This document shows, one piece after another, positions 1 to 6,493 of a stretch of 6,493 bases of DNA. The stretch is from assembly GCA_947499775.1 (NCBI GenBank), contig CANMPY010000111.1:1-6493 (forward strand), written 5' to 3'. The position numbers and the translations under genes are program-made. Each line of letters starts with the position of its first letter. The first letter of the stretch is position 1. The notes under the pieces are model-generated. The model had not been told where the DNA came from and made no database searches. It saw only the letters and a program-made list of their open reading frames with translations. The DNA is from Bacteroidota bacterium. Its GTDB lineage: Bacteria > Bacteroidota > Bacteroidia > NS11-12g > UBA9320.

Positions 1-1663
1 TGAATATGATTCAAATATTAAGAAGTATTATTCTACATATGATCTTATAACAGAACCATATAGTGTTTCATATTCAAATGGCACTTACAAACCCTTATAT
101 TTAGATTATAAGAAAGGCTGTAAAGGTTTTGTAACCTTATATTCGATGTTGGATAGTTTTTACACTAAAGCTATATTAAATTTAGATGGCAAAGACATTT
201 ATATTTCAAAACAAAATAAAGATAGTATATTGGTAAATCTACTGCCGGGTAAGCATTATGTCAGACTTACCGCTATGTCTGGTAAAAATCCTGACGTTTG
301 CCTCTATGATTCCCTAACTATTGAACCTCCACCAATTGCATCCTTCACTACCATTGATACAATAGGTTGCCAATGGTTGGGTTTTAAGTTTAATGATATG
401 AGCCAAAGTGCAGTAAATACCTCATCCTATTTTAGTAAATGGAACTTTGGCGATGGAACGGATACCTTAATAAGTGGTAAAACTTTACCTTTAAAAAGCC
501 CAACTCATATATATACGAAAGAGGGAAATTATAAAGTTCAATTAATTTTTGATAATGGAAAATGTAGGGATACTTTTACTCAGCTTAAAAAAGTAAATAT
601 ATTGGCTGCTCCCCAGCCCGGGTTTAATTATAATCCAATAAAAGCGTGTAGTCCCGAAATCATTACCTTTACAAATCTAAATAATGGTGTGGTTGATAGC
701 ACTCACTGGGATTTTGGTTCTGGTAAATTTTTTACCACAAAAACAAGTCAAGTGAAATCAATTTATAATAAGTCAGGTGATTTTATTATTACACAAACAT
801 TATATGGACCTACTGGTTGTATTACTTCGGCAAATAAAACCTTAAAATTGATTCAAGGTTTAGATTCAACAATTCATCCGGAACTTATTTCAGCATCAAT
901 TTCCTCAGATGATATTCAATATCCAATAGTGCAATGGAAACCATTAAATGAAGCTGCACGCTATGAATTATTTAGGAATAACCAATTTATTTCAACTTCC
1001 GGAGACACATTTTATTATGATGTCCAAAGTAATGGTAGCCTAGCTTCTTACGAATACAAAGTAAAGGTAATGGATCAATGTCAGCGATTTAGTGGTTTAA
1101 GCAATTCTGGAAAAACAATTTTGTTGAAGGGCAAATCCTATGATAATAAAAATTGCATATTAGAATGGACGAGTTATGAAAAGTGGAATTCAGGCGTTAA
1201 AAACTATAAAGTACAAACATATAATAATGATATAAAGGAGTGGAATAATTTGGCTGAATTAGAAGATGATTCACGTACTTATGAAGACCCGAACTTTATT
1301 AAGCCTGGTCAGATTGAATCTTGCTACAGGATTACTGCAGTTAACGATGAACGAAAAGGTGAAATTAGTATAAGTAATAATATTTGTTTAGCATATTTTC
1401 CAGTACTTTTTATCCCTAACTCCTTTACCCCAAATGGTGACGGCCTTAATGATAAGTTTTTACCATCCATGGCGGGTATTGTAAGTTATGATATGAAAAT
1501 ATTCAGCCGATGGGGTCAACTCATTTACAGTGGCTCATGCCCCTGGAACGGAACGGTTGACGGCAAACCTGCCGAAGGAGAAGTGTACATGTACACCTTA
1601 CAAATTATCCGCAACGATAGGATTAATGAGTTTCATAGAGGGATGGTACATTTGATAAGGTAG
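1..1663 (+). CDS. Secreted PKD/Fn3-type modular protein with C-terminal T9SS type B sorting domain (5' partial)
   Basis: This is a cell-surface or secreted protein of the type IX secretion pathway. The reading frame is open from base 2, with no stop before the window edge, so the ATG at 146 is probably internal and the true start with its signal peptide lies upstream; 553 codons are visible. In order: an unassigned beta-rich stretch (to about 320); a PKD-like module at about 323-602 with a clear WNFGDG motif and a final YTKEGNYKVQL strand; a second, degenerate PKD-like module at about 605-855 (WDFGSG); two Fn3-like modules at about 870-1400; and a T9SS sorting domain at about 1405-1660. That last domain has the hallmarks IPNSFTPNGDGLND, IFSRWGQLIYS, WNG and a terminal GMVHLIR. 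Cysteines recur about two per module, which suits disulfides outside the cytoplasm. Proteins of this class are translocated by the Por/Gld machinery and often attached to the surface. The actual ligand or role (adhesin, gliding or matrix component) cannot be read from this part. No enzyme domain is visible. Confidence 0.93.
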   Translation, partial: EYDSNIKKYYSTYDLITEPYSVSYSNGTYKPLYLDYKKGCKGFVTLYSMLDSFYTKAILNLDGKDIYISKQNKDSILVNLLPGKHYVRLTAMSGKNPDVCLYDSLTIEPPPIASFTTIDTIGCQWLGFKFNDMSQSAVNTSSYFSKWNFGDGTDTLISGKTLPLKSPTHIYTKEGNYKVQLIFDNGKCRDTFTQLKKVNILAAPQPGFNYNPIKACSPEIITFTNLNNGVVDSTHWDFGSGKFFTTKTSQVKSIYNKSGDFIITQTLYGPTGCITSANKTLKLIQGLDSTIHPELISASISSDDIQYPIVQWKPLNEAARYELFRNNQFISTSGDTFYYDVQSNGSLASYEYKVKVMDQCQRFSGLSNSGKTILLKGKSYDNKNCILEWTSYEKWNSGVKNYKVQTYNNDIKEWNNLAELEDDSRTYEDPNFIKPGQIESCYRITAVNDERKGEISISNNICLAYFPVLFIPNSFTPNGDGLNDKFLPSMAGIVSYDMKIFSRWGQLIYSGSCPWNGTVDGKPAEGEVYMYTLQIIRNDRINEFHRGMVHLIR

Positions 1664-1679
1664 TCCTACTTTGCTCCTC

Positions 1680-1709
1680 ATTTAGAATTAGGAACTTTAC
1701 TTTCTAAAT
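1680..1709. terminator. AT-rich hairpin in the convergent spacer, possible terminator
   Basis: An 8-bp perfect stem pairs ATTTAGAA (1680-1687) with TTCTAAAT (1702-1709) around a 14-nt loop, 17 bases past the stop of the secreted-protein gene. An A/T-rich but not pure T stretch follows on the plus strand. The position between two convergent genes fits transcription termination. The stem has only one G-C pair and there is no clean U-tract, so it would be weak. The whole spacer (1664-1731) holds nothing else that I recognise. Confidence 0.3.
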
Positions 1710-1731
1710 TTATTATAATATCCAAAAAATC

Positions 1732-2784
1732 TCAATCCTCTTCTTCCGGTTTGGATAATGAAAAACTAAAAACCGTTCCAACTCCGGGTGTACTCATTAC
1801 TTCTATCGTTTCGCCATGGGCATCAATAATATGTTTAACAATGGCCAATCCCAAACCTGAGCCCCCTTTTTCTCGGCTGCGAGAGGAATCAACCCTATAA
1901 AATCGTTCAAAAATTCGAGACAAATGTTTTTCATCCATCCCTATTCCGTTGTCGGCAAGCTCTACTTTAATGCTATTTTCAAGTTCATACACGCGTATAC
2001 TTGTTTTACCGCCATCCGGCTTGCAATATTTAACCGAATTAACCAAAAGGTTAGTAAGTACTTGCCGCATTCTAAATTTATCCGCTTCAACTATAATCTC
2101 GTTTCCCCCATATAATTCGAAAATAACATGGCTTTTATTAGCGGTTTCTTGTTCCGATTCTATAACATCTTCAATGAGTTGATTAATGCCAAACGTTTCT
2201 TTTTGTAACTCCAATTCATTAGCCTCAAATCGGCTAATGGTTTGCAAATCCATTACAATATTAATCATGCGATCAACGTTTTTATCTGCCTTTTCCAAAA
2301 AAAGCCGATTCACTTTTTTATCCTCCAATCCCCCTTCTAATAATGAAGCTAAATACCCCTGAATATTAAATATTGGCGTTTTAAGCTCATGCGATATATT
2401 GCCAATATATTCTCTTCGGTATTGCTCGAGGCTATGCATTTTTTCGAACTCGGTATTGCTTTTATCATTGTTTCTTTTAACAATTTTGCGAATATTATCG
2501 AATGGATTTAAATGATTAAGAAATACAGGATAGATATCGCTAAATGGATTTTCGGAAAGTAATTTCTTTAAATCGGAAATGGGCTTAAAAAAGGTAATGG
2601 CAAGGGCAATAAAAACTAAACTCGTTAGGCAACTCAATAAAATACTAACCTCTGATAATTGCAATTCAAATTCTATTTGCTGATGCCCCAACCAAATCCA
2701 CATAAAACATACAACTAATAAAGTTATGGCCATACCAATAAAGGCCGATAATAAAAATAGCCAGAGAATAAGTCGTTTAAACAT
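1732..2784 (-). CDS. PhoR-like sensor histidine kinase with minimal sensor region
   Basis: This is an inner-membrane two-component sensor kinase, expected to autophosphorylate on a histidine and pass the phosphate to a response regulator. From the ATG at 2784 it has 350 residues. There are two membrane segments (about 5-33 and 45-66) joined by a loop of only about 12 residues. A roughly 50-residue linker follows, too short for a PAS domain and perhaps a degenerate HAMP (it begins KPISDLKKLL). The dimerisation/phosphoacceptor domain has the H-box NISHELKTP, with the likely phosphorylated His at 132. The ATPase domain has the N-box (Asn 249 in LLVNSVKY), G1 box DNGIGM (278-283), F-box FERFYR (292-297) and G2 box GGSGLGL (307-313). 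All catalytic boxes are intact. The frame can extend to a TTG at 2823 (363 aa), but the ATG sits directly before the first hydrophobic helix, so I prefer it; neither start has a clear Shine-Dalgarno. It is the last gene of the DUF47-PiT cluster, and no response regulator lies next to it. PhoR-like is a resemblance in architecture and context; the signal sensed is not shown. Confidence 0.92.
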   Translation of the reverse strand: MFKRLILWLFLLSAFIGMAITLLVVCFMWIWLGHQQIEFELQLSEVSILLSCLTSLVFIALAITFFKPISDLKKLLSENPFSDIYPVFLNHLNPFDNIRKIVKRNNDKSNTEFEKMHSLEQYRREYIGNISHELKTPIFNIQGYLASLLEGGLEDKKVNRLFLEKADKNVDRMINIVMDLQTISRFEANELELQKETFGINQLIEDVIESEQETANKSHVIFELYGGNEIIVEADKFRMRQVLTNLLVNSVKYCKPDGGKTSIRVYELENSIKVELADNGIGMDEKHLSRIFERFYRVDSSRSREKGGSGLGLAIVKHIIDAHGETIEVMSTPGVGTVFSFSLSKPEEED

Positions 2785-2823
2785 TTTGCATTTATGAAAA
2801 TAAAGCGTTTTGAAATACCCCAA

Positions 2824-2841
2824 CCATTTGTTTTTAAATGG
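2824..2841 (-). other. Intercistronic hairpin between the PiT and kinase genes
   Basis: A perfect 6-bp stem, CCATTT pairing with AAATGG around a 6-nt loop, lies in the 69-bp gap between the transporter stop and the kinase ATG. On the minus strand it is not followed by a T-run, so it is not a standard intrinsic terminator. It might modulate mRNA stability or the relative expression of the kinase, or be chance in AT-rich DNA. The alternative TTG start at 2823 would fall immediately after this stem. Confidence 0.25.
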
Positions 2842-2853
2842 GCAGACCCCTTA

Positions 2854-4506
2854 TCAAATAAAAAAATGCATAATAGAATAAACCAAAGCGGCAAGTATGG
2901 CCGATACTGGAATGGTAAGTACCCATGCCCAAAGCAGACTTATTGTTACACCCCATTTTACCGAGGAAATACCTTTAACCAACCCCACCCCTACTATAGA
3001 GCCAGTGATGGTATGTGTGGTACTTACCGGTATACCCATTTGTTCGGTAATAAATAGTGTACTTGCACCGGCTGTTTCAGCACTAACTCCTTCGATGGGT
3101 GTAACTTTCGTTATTTTACTTCCCATAGTTTTTACAATTTTCCATCCCCCACTTAATGTTCCAAGACTAATAGCAAGGTAGCAGCTAAGTGGCACCCAAT
3201 CGGGCATTGATTTTATATCTACAATATTTCCATTTGCAATTAATGCCGCAGCAATAATTCCCATAACTTTTTGGGCATCATTGCCACCATGGCCAATACT
3301 AAAAGCTGCCGACGACAATAATTGTAATTTTTTGAACGACGTTGATGTGCGTCGGGCTGTTGGCTCTTTTATTTTTTCGGTATAAATAAACGTAAGGGCA
3401 AAAACTAACAGCGCACCCACCAGCGACCAACGAAGTATTTTATTATCCGCCTTATCAATTTCCTTTACTAGCTCCTTCCTAATATCAATGTTTATGGCTT
3501 TTTTAAACAACTCTACCTTATCGTGCCCAATTGGATAGATAGCATTCATTGCCAGTACCATGCTGTCGATATCACGACCATAATAAATTTTTGCAATTGG
3601 CTTTAAACTATCTATTACTGCCTTCATGGTATGGTAATCTTTTTTGAGGGATGTGTCTTTTTTAGACTTGTTTTTTAATATTTCTAGTTTAAAAAACTTA
3701 TTTAATCCATCTCCAATTTTACTAAGGGTAATATCTTTAAGGTTTACATTTTTAATAATTCCATCGGCTACTTTTTCAGCACCTTTCGATTCATAATCTG
3801 CTAAATATGGCGCACAAGCCTTTGCATTTAATTTAGCCAATTCAAGTTTCTCAATTTTTGACGAATCATGTTTTATATTTAACTCGTAGGTGTATTTATC
3901 TACCTTAAAAAACTTTTTTATATTTTCATCTAGTTTATTTTCTTGAAATTGTATGAATACAAAAAACAAAATACCGGCTAAACCACATAATATACTAACT
4001 TTTAACCATGTACGGTGTTGGATAAAAATAAGGGTAAATAAAATTGAAATTAACATGCCCACAATAGGTGCCAAAAAGATGAAGAGTGCCGTTTTTCCTA
4101 TTTTTCCACTGTCAATTATTTCGTCAATAGGAATCATACCATGACTGAGGTATGCATGACATATAGCCGCTCCTGCAAATCCACCAATTAAGGTATGTGA
4201 GGAGGATGAAGGAATACCAGACCACCAGGTAATTAAATTCCAAAAAATAGCAGCTACCAAGCCACTTAATATAACTGGCAATGTTATATAATCGGCATAA
4301 ACTGTTTTACCTATCGTATTAGCTACGGCATGATCTTTAAAAATTAAAAACGCTACAAAATTAAAAAATGCAGCCCACAACACGGCTTGAAGTGGCGATA
4401 AAACTTTTGTAGAAACTACGGTAGCTATTGAATTGGCAGCATCGTGAAATCCGTTTATAAAATCAAAAATTAACGCTAGGGCTATTACAATAATAATAAG
4501 TTCCAT
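2854..4506 (-). CDS. PiT-family inorganic phosphate transporter with large central hydrophilic insert
   Basis: This is a polytopic inner-membrane carrier of the PiT (PHO4, SLC20-like) family, which moves inorganic phosphate with Na+ or H+. The 550-residue protein shows the inverted duplication of the family. The first half has FINGFHDAANSIAT (16-29) and GIPSSSSHTLIGG (97-109). The second half has GHGGNDAQKVMG (405-416) and GIPVSTTHTITGS (491-503). The paired N/D-containing helices and SSSSHT/STTHT loops form the ion and phosphate sites in characterised members. Between the halves, about residues 188-356 form a lysine-rich hydrophilic insert bounded by membrane helices at about 168-187 and 357-376. 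The ATG at 4506 is preceded by an SD-like AGG at 6 nt and lies 19 bp after the DUF47 stop, which argues for co-transcription. PiT genes commonly pair with DUF47 genes, and the histidine kinase follows. Sulfate permeases of the same superfamily are less likely given the DUF47 partner. The coupling ion is not determinable here. Confidence 0.95.
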   Translation of the reverse strand: MELIIIVIALALIFDFINGFHDAANSIATVVSTKVLSPLQAVLWAAFFNFVAFLIFKDHAVANTIGKTVYADYITLPVILSGLVAAIFWNLITWWSGIPSSSSHTLIGGFAGAAICHAYLSHGMIPIDEIIDSGKIGKTALFIFLAPIVGMLISILFTLIFIQHRTWLKVSILCGLAGILFFVFIQFQENKLDENIKKFFKVDKYTYELNIKHDSSKIEKLELAKLNAKACAPYLADYESKGAEKVADGIIKNVNLKDITLSKIGDGLNKFFKLEILKNKSKKDTSLKKDYHTMKAVIDSLKPIAKIYYGRDIDSMVLAMNAIYPIGHDKVELFKKAINIDIRKELVKEIDKADNKILRWSLVGALLVFALTFIYTEKIKEPTARRTSTSFKKLQLLSSAAFSIGHGGNDAQKVMGIIAAALIANGNIVDIKSMPDWVPLSCYLAISLGTLSGGWKIVKTMGSKITKVTPIEGVSAETAGASTLFITEQMGIPVSTTHTITGSIVGVGLVKGISSVKWGVTISLLWAWVLTIPVSAILAALVYSIMHFFI

Positions 4507-4509
4507 ATA

Positions 4510-4517
4510 CTACCTGC
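4510..4517 (-). promoter_or_regulatory. Shine-Dalgarno-like site for the PiT gene
   Basis: The minus strand reads GCAGGTAG, with the AGG core 6 nt before the ATG at 4506. None of the other genes in the window whose starts are visible has such a motif, in line with the weak SD use typical of Bacteroidota. The site supports the chosen start and may help re-initiation after the DUF47 gene, which stops 19 bp upstream. Confidence 0.45.
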
Positions 4518-4525
4518 TTAAAAAA

Positions 4526-5173
4526 TTAGGCGTTTTTTACTTGTATTGACTTAATAATATCAGCTGCATCTTCAGCTTTATCCGTTGCCGTTTCTAAAGT
4601 GGCATAAAGCTCTTTCATTTTTATGAGCTTAATTGGATCTTTTTCCTCATCAAATAATTTACCAATTGCCATATCAAAAATATCATCGGCATGATTTTCA
4701 ATGCTATTAATTCTTACATACGCCTCATTTATTTTTTCAACATTCCTTAAATCGCGTAATTGCTCCACGGCTATATGCAATTCTTCGGTACAACGCAATA
4801 TAAGTTCGGCCAATTTAACTACTTCGGGTGTAATATCTGAAGGCTCTATTTTATAAATAATTATTCTGCTCGATACTCCATTGATATAGTCTGCAATATC
4901 ATCAAGAACTACGGCCAATTGATGAATATCCTCTCGGTCGAAAGGAGTTATAAAGCTTAAGCTTAATTGATTTAGAATGTCATGTGTAATAGAATCGCCT
5001 ACATGTTCAAGGTTTTCAATTTCATTTCTTAGCCTTTTACGTTCTTCAATGGATGAAGTTTTAACCATTTCGACTAATAATTTCGAAATATCAACCAAGT
5101 TAAGGGATGCCTTTTCGAACATGGAAAAAAACTTTTTTTCTTTCGGAATAAAAAAACTTAATAAATTGCTCAT
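4526..5173 (-). CDS. DUF47 (PhoU-like) phosphate transport accessory protein
   Basis: This is a 215-residue all-helical cytoplasmic protein of the DUF47/PhoU-related family, which is recurrently encoded beside PiT phosphate carriers and thought to regulate them. It has no signal peptide or membrane segment. The acidic EXXXD-type metal-binding pattern of PhoU-like helical bundles is visible several times: Glu56/Asp60 (EHVGD), Asp91/Asp95 (DDIAD), Glu159/Asp163 (ENHAD), Glu194/Asp198 (ETATD) and Glu201/Asp205 (EDAAD). The length matches the usual 205-220 residues and the N-terminus (a short hydrophobic stretch, then PKEKKFF) is typical, so the ATG at 5173 is well supported although no Shine-Dalgarno is seen. 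It is the first gene of the minus-strand cluster and the PiT gene starts 19 bp after it. By analogy with PhoU, which links the Pst transporter to PhoR, it could connect PiT activity to the downstream kinase; that part is inference. Confidence 0.93.
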   Translation of the reverse strand: MSNLLSFFIPKEKKFFSMFEKASLNLVDISKLLVEMVKTSSIEERKRLRNEIENLEHVGDSITHDILNQLSLSFITPFDREDIHQLAVVLDDIADYINGVSSRIIIYKIEPSDITPEVVKLAELILRCTEELHIAVEQLRDLRNVEKINEAYVRINSIENHADDIFDMAIGKLFDEEKDPIKLIKMKELYATLETATDKAEDAADIIKSIQVKNA

Positions 5174-5197
5174 AATTGTTTTTGAAGATTATTTTTG
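5166..5197 (+). promoter_or_regulatory. Candidate Bacteroidota-type promoter for recJ
   Basis: TATTTTTG at 5190-5197 matches the Bacteroidota -7 consensus TAnnTTTG exactly. A TTG at 5166-5168 lies 21 bp upstream, as expected for the -33 element, although it is ATTG rather than TTTG. Transcription would begin near 5204 and leave a leader of about 60 nt before the recJ ATG. The -33 part overlaps the first codons of the divergent DUF47 gene. AT-rich sequence makes chance matches common. Confidence 0.4.
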
Positions 5198-5203
5198 TAC
5201 AAA
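5194..5203. repeat. 10-bp perfect palindrome TTTGTACAAA between divergent promoters
   Basis: TTTGTACAAA reads the same on both strands. Its two TTTG halves are the 3' ends of the two proposed opposing -7 elements. It could be an operator-like site for a dimeric regulator, or simply the result of back-to-back promoters sharing bases. Confidence 0.35.
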
Positions 5204-5227
5204 TGTGCAGTGAAATTATCTTTCCAA
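5200..5227 (-). promoter_or_regulatory. Candidate promoter for the DUF47-PiT-kinase cluster
   Basis: On the minus strand CACATTTG (5207 to 5200) matches TAnnTTTG at five of its six fixed positions (C replaces the first T). A TTG (5227 to 5225) sits 17 bp upstream. Transcription would start near 5193 and give a leader of about 20 nt before the ATG at 5173. No other promoter candidate stands out in the 93-bp gap, and I saw no convincing Pho-box-like direct repeat. Confidence 0.3.
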
Positions 5228-5266
5228 TGTTAAGAATATGTTAAATAATTGCACCGATTATATAAA

Positions 5267-6493
5267 ATGAAACATACTAATTGGGTGATTACTGCGCCTC
5301 CTCCTGAAAAGGATATTTTAGGTTTACAAACGCAAATTAAGGTGAATAAAGTTATAGCAACCTTGCTATGCCAACGCGGTATTCATGATTTTGATTCTGC
5401 AAAAGATTTTTTCAGACCATCGCTAACACAATTACACGACCCCTTTTTGTTTAAAGATATGCATAAGGCTGTAACACGAATTGAGAAAGCGCTAGCGCTT
5501 AAACAAAAAATAATGGTTTATGGAGATTATGATGTGGATGGCACTACATCGGTGGCCATCGTTTTTTCCTTTTTAAGTGGGTTTACAGATGCTGTCGAAT
5601 ATTATATTCCTGATAGATACAAGGAAGGGTATGGAATTTCGAAAGCTGGAATTGACTATGCCTCAAACCATAATTTTTCACTTTTGATTAGCTTGGATTG
5701 TGGCATACGATCGGTTGAATTAGTAAATTATGCCAACAGTAAAGGCTTAGATTGTATTATTTGCGACCATCACCTTCCTGGCGAAATATTGCCAAACGCT
5801 TTAGCCCTCTTAGATGCAAAAATACCGAACGAATCCTACCCTTTTAAGGAATTATCGGGTTGTGGAGTTGGGTTTAAATTAATTCAAGCACTGTGCATAC
5901 ACAAAAAACTTCCCGATTCCAGGTTTCTTCAGTATTTAGATTTAGTAGCGGTAAGCACCTGTTGTGACATTGTACCCATTGTAGGCGAAAATAGAATTTT
6001 GGTAAAATTTGGATTAGACAAATTAAATAATGCCCCTTCCCTAGGTTTAAAAATATTAAAGGAAAGTTGTATACGTAAAACACAAATTGCAACCTCTGAC
6101 GTGGTTTTTTATATAGGTCCTCGAATAAATGCCGTAGGCAGATTATACGATGCTAAAACGGCCGTTAAATTACTTATCGTTACCAATGAACTGCTGGCTT
6201 TGGATTATACCGCAATGCTGAACACCACCAATACCGAACGCAAAGAAATAGACGAAACCATTACAGCCCAAGCCCTAGAAATGCTTGCTAACGACCCCGA
6301 ACATTCCACAAAATTTACAAATGTGGTGTATCGTGCCGATTGGCATAAAGGCGTTATCGGCATCGTTGCTTCAAGGCTTATCGAACAGCATTATAGACCA
6401 ACCATAGTGCTTGGGTATTCGGATGGAAAAATAAGTGGCTCAGCTCGATCCATCAAAGGGTTTGATATACATGAAGCTTTAATTGAATGTAAA
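5267..6493 (+). CDS. recJ: Single-stranded-DNA-specific exonuclease RecJ (3' partial)
   Basis: RecJ degrades single-stranded DNA 5' to 3' in recombinational, mismatch and base-excision repair, using a DHH-family two-metal site. The frame from the ATG at 5267 is open to the window edge, giving 409 codons of an expected total of roughly 570. Visible motifs are GDYDVDG (Asp87, Asp89, Asp91), LDCG (Asp144), CDHH (Asp167-His169), GCGVGFKL (198-205), CDIVP (Asp234), GPRINAVGR (284-292) and, in the DHHA1 part, WHKGVIGIVASRL (359-371) and SGSARS (390-395). All metal-binding residues of the DHH core that I can align are present. The segment TCCDIVP has a Cys pair where relatives often have small residues; this is probably neutral. 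The missing C-terminus would hold the OB-fold and the end of the enzyme. The ATG is preceded by A-rich sequence without a Shine-Dalgarno. It diverges from the DUF47 gene with a 93-bp gap and has no obvious functional tie to the phosphate genes. Confidence 0.96.
   Translation, partial: MKHTNWVITAPPPEKDILGLQTQIKVNKVIATLLCQRGIHDFDSAKDFFRPSLTQLHDPFLFKDMHKAVTRIEKALALKQKIMVYGDYDVDGTTSVAIVFSFLSGFTDAVEYYIPDRYKEGYGISKAGIDYASNHNFSLLISLDCGIRSVELVNYANSKGLDCIICDHHLPGEILPNALALLDAKIPNESYPFKELSGCGVGFKLIQALCIHKKLPDSRFLQYLDLVAVSTCCDIVPIVGENRILVKFGLDKLNNAPSLGLKILKESCIRKTQIATSDVVFYIGPRINAVGRLYDAKTAVKLLIVTNELLALDYTAMLNTTNTERKEIDETITAQALEMLANDPEHSTKFTNVVYRADWHKGVIGIVASRLIEQHYRPTIVLGYSDGKISGSARSIKGFDIHEALIECK

Noticed and set aside
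146..148. ATG at 146 as the true start of the secreted-protein gene
   Set aside because: The frame is open for 48 further codons to the window edge, no Shine-Dalgarno or promoter precedes it, and no signal peptide follows it although the protein carries a secretion sorting domain.
1583..1596. 14-bp perfect palindrome GTGTACATGTACAC
   Set aside because: It lies inside the T9SS sorting-domain coding sequence and simply encodes the beta-strand residues V-Y-M-Y-T; no gene start is nearby, so an operator role is unlikely.
1924..3181. Plus-strand open frames opposite the kinase and PiT genes (63-94 codons)
   Set aside because: They are antisense to well-supported genes with intact motifs, their translations look like no protein family, and they lack start signals.
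4953..4964. 12-bp palindrome AAGCTTAAGCTT
   Set aside because: It is inside the DUF47 gene, encoding part of LSLSF, and arises from repeated Leu/Ser codons; there is no sign of a regulatory role.
5874..6092. Minus-strand open frame of 72 codons
   Set aside because: It lies entirely antisense to recJ, which carries all its conserved motifs across this stretch.
6181..6310. Stretch of recJ that looks richer in C than the rest of the gene
   Set aside because: The frame and RecJ motifs continue unbroken on both sides, and local codon choice for Thr, Asn and Ala explains it; there is no sign of transfer or recombination.

Overview
The window looks like chromosomal DNA from an AT-rich member of the Bacteroidota (Cytophaga/Flavobacteria/Sphingobacteria side). 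The clearest pointer is the first gene, whose C-terminus carries a type IX secretion system type B sorting domain (gliding-motility-associated CTD), a signal essentially confined to this phylum. Weak Shine-Dalgarno usage, TAnnTTTG-like promoter elements and the style of the RecJ and PiT proteins agree. No mobile element, CRISPR array, tRNA or rRNA is visible.

Layout: (1) 1-1663, plus strand, is the 3' part of a large secreted modular protein (PKD-like and Fn3-like beta-sandwich modules, then the T9SS sorting domain). Its frame is open to the left edge, so the N-terminus lies outside the window. (2) 1664-1731 is a short convergent spacer with an AT-rich hairpin. (3) 5173 down to 1732, minus strand, is a three-gene cluster transcribed in the order DUF47/PhoU-like protein, PiT-family phosphate transporter, PhoR-like sensor histidine kinase, with gaps of 19 and 69 bp. 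(4) 5174-5266 is a 93-bp divergent promoter region with back-to-back -7-like elements sharing a TTTGTACAAA palindrome. (5) 5267-6493, plus strand, is the first 409 codons of recJ, which runs off the right edge.

The minus-strand cluster is the functional core. The PiT protein should carry inorganic phosphate across the inner membrane, and the DUF47 protein is the usual partner of PiT carriers. The histidine kinase has almost no extracytoplasmic sensor and no response regulator beside it. Together they could form a phosphate uptake and sensing unit analogous to PstSCAB-PhoU-PhoR but built on a PiT carrier; that link is inferred from gene order and is not proven by the sequence. The carrier also has a lysine-rich hydrophilic insert of about 170 residues in its middle. 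The flanking recJ (DNA repair exonuclease) and T9SS cargo genes appear functionally unrelated. I see no strong evidence for a wholly new system; the most interesting points are the PiT-kinase coupling, the PiT insert and the overlapping divergent promoters.
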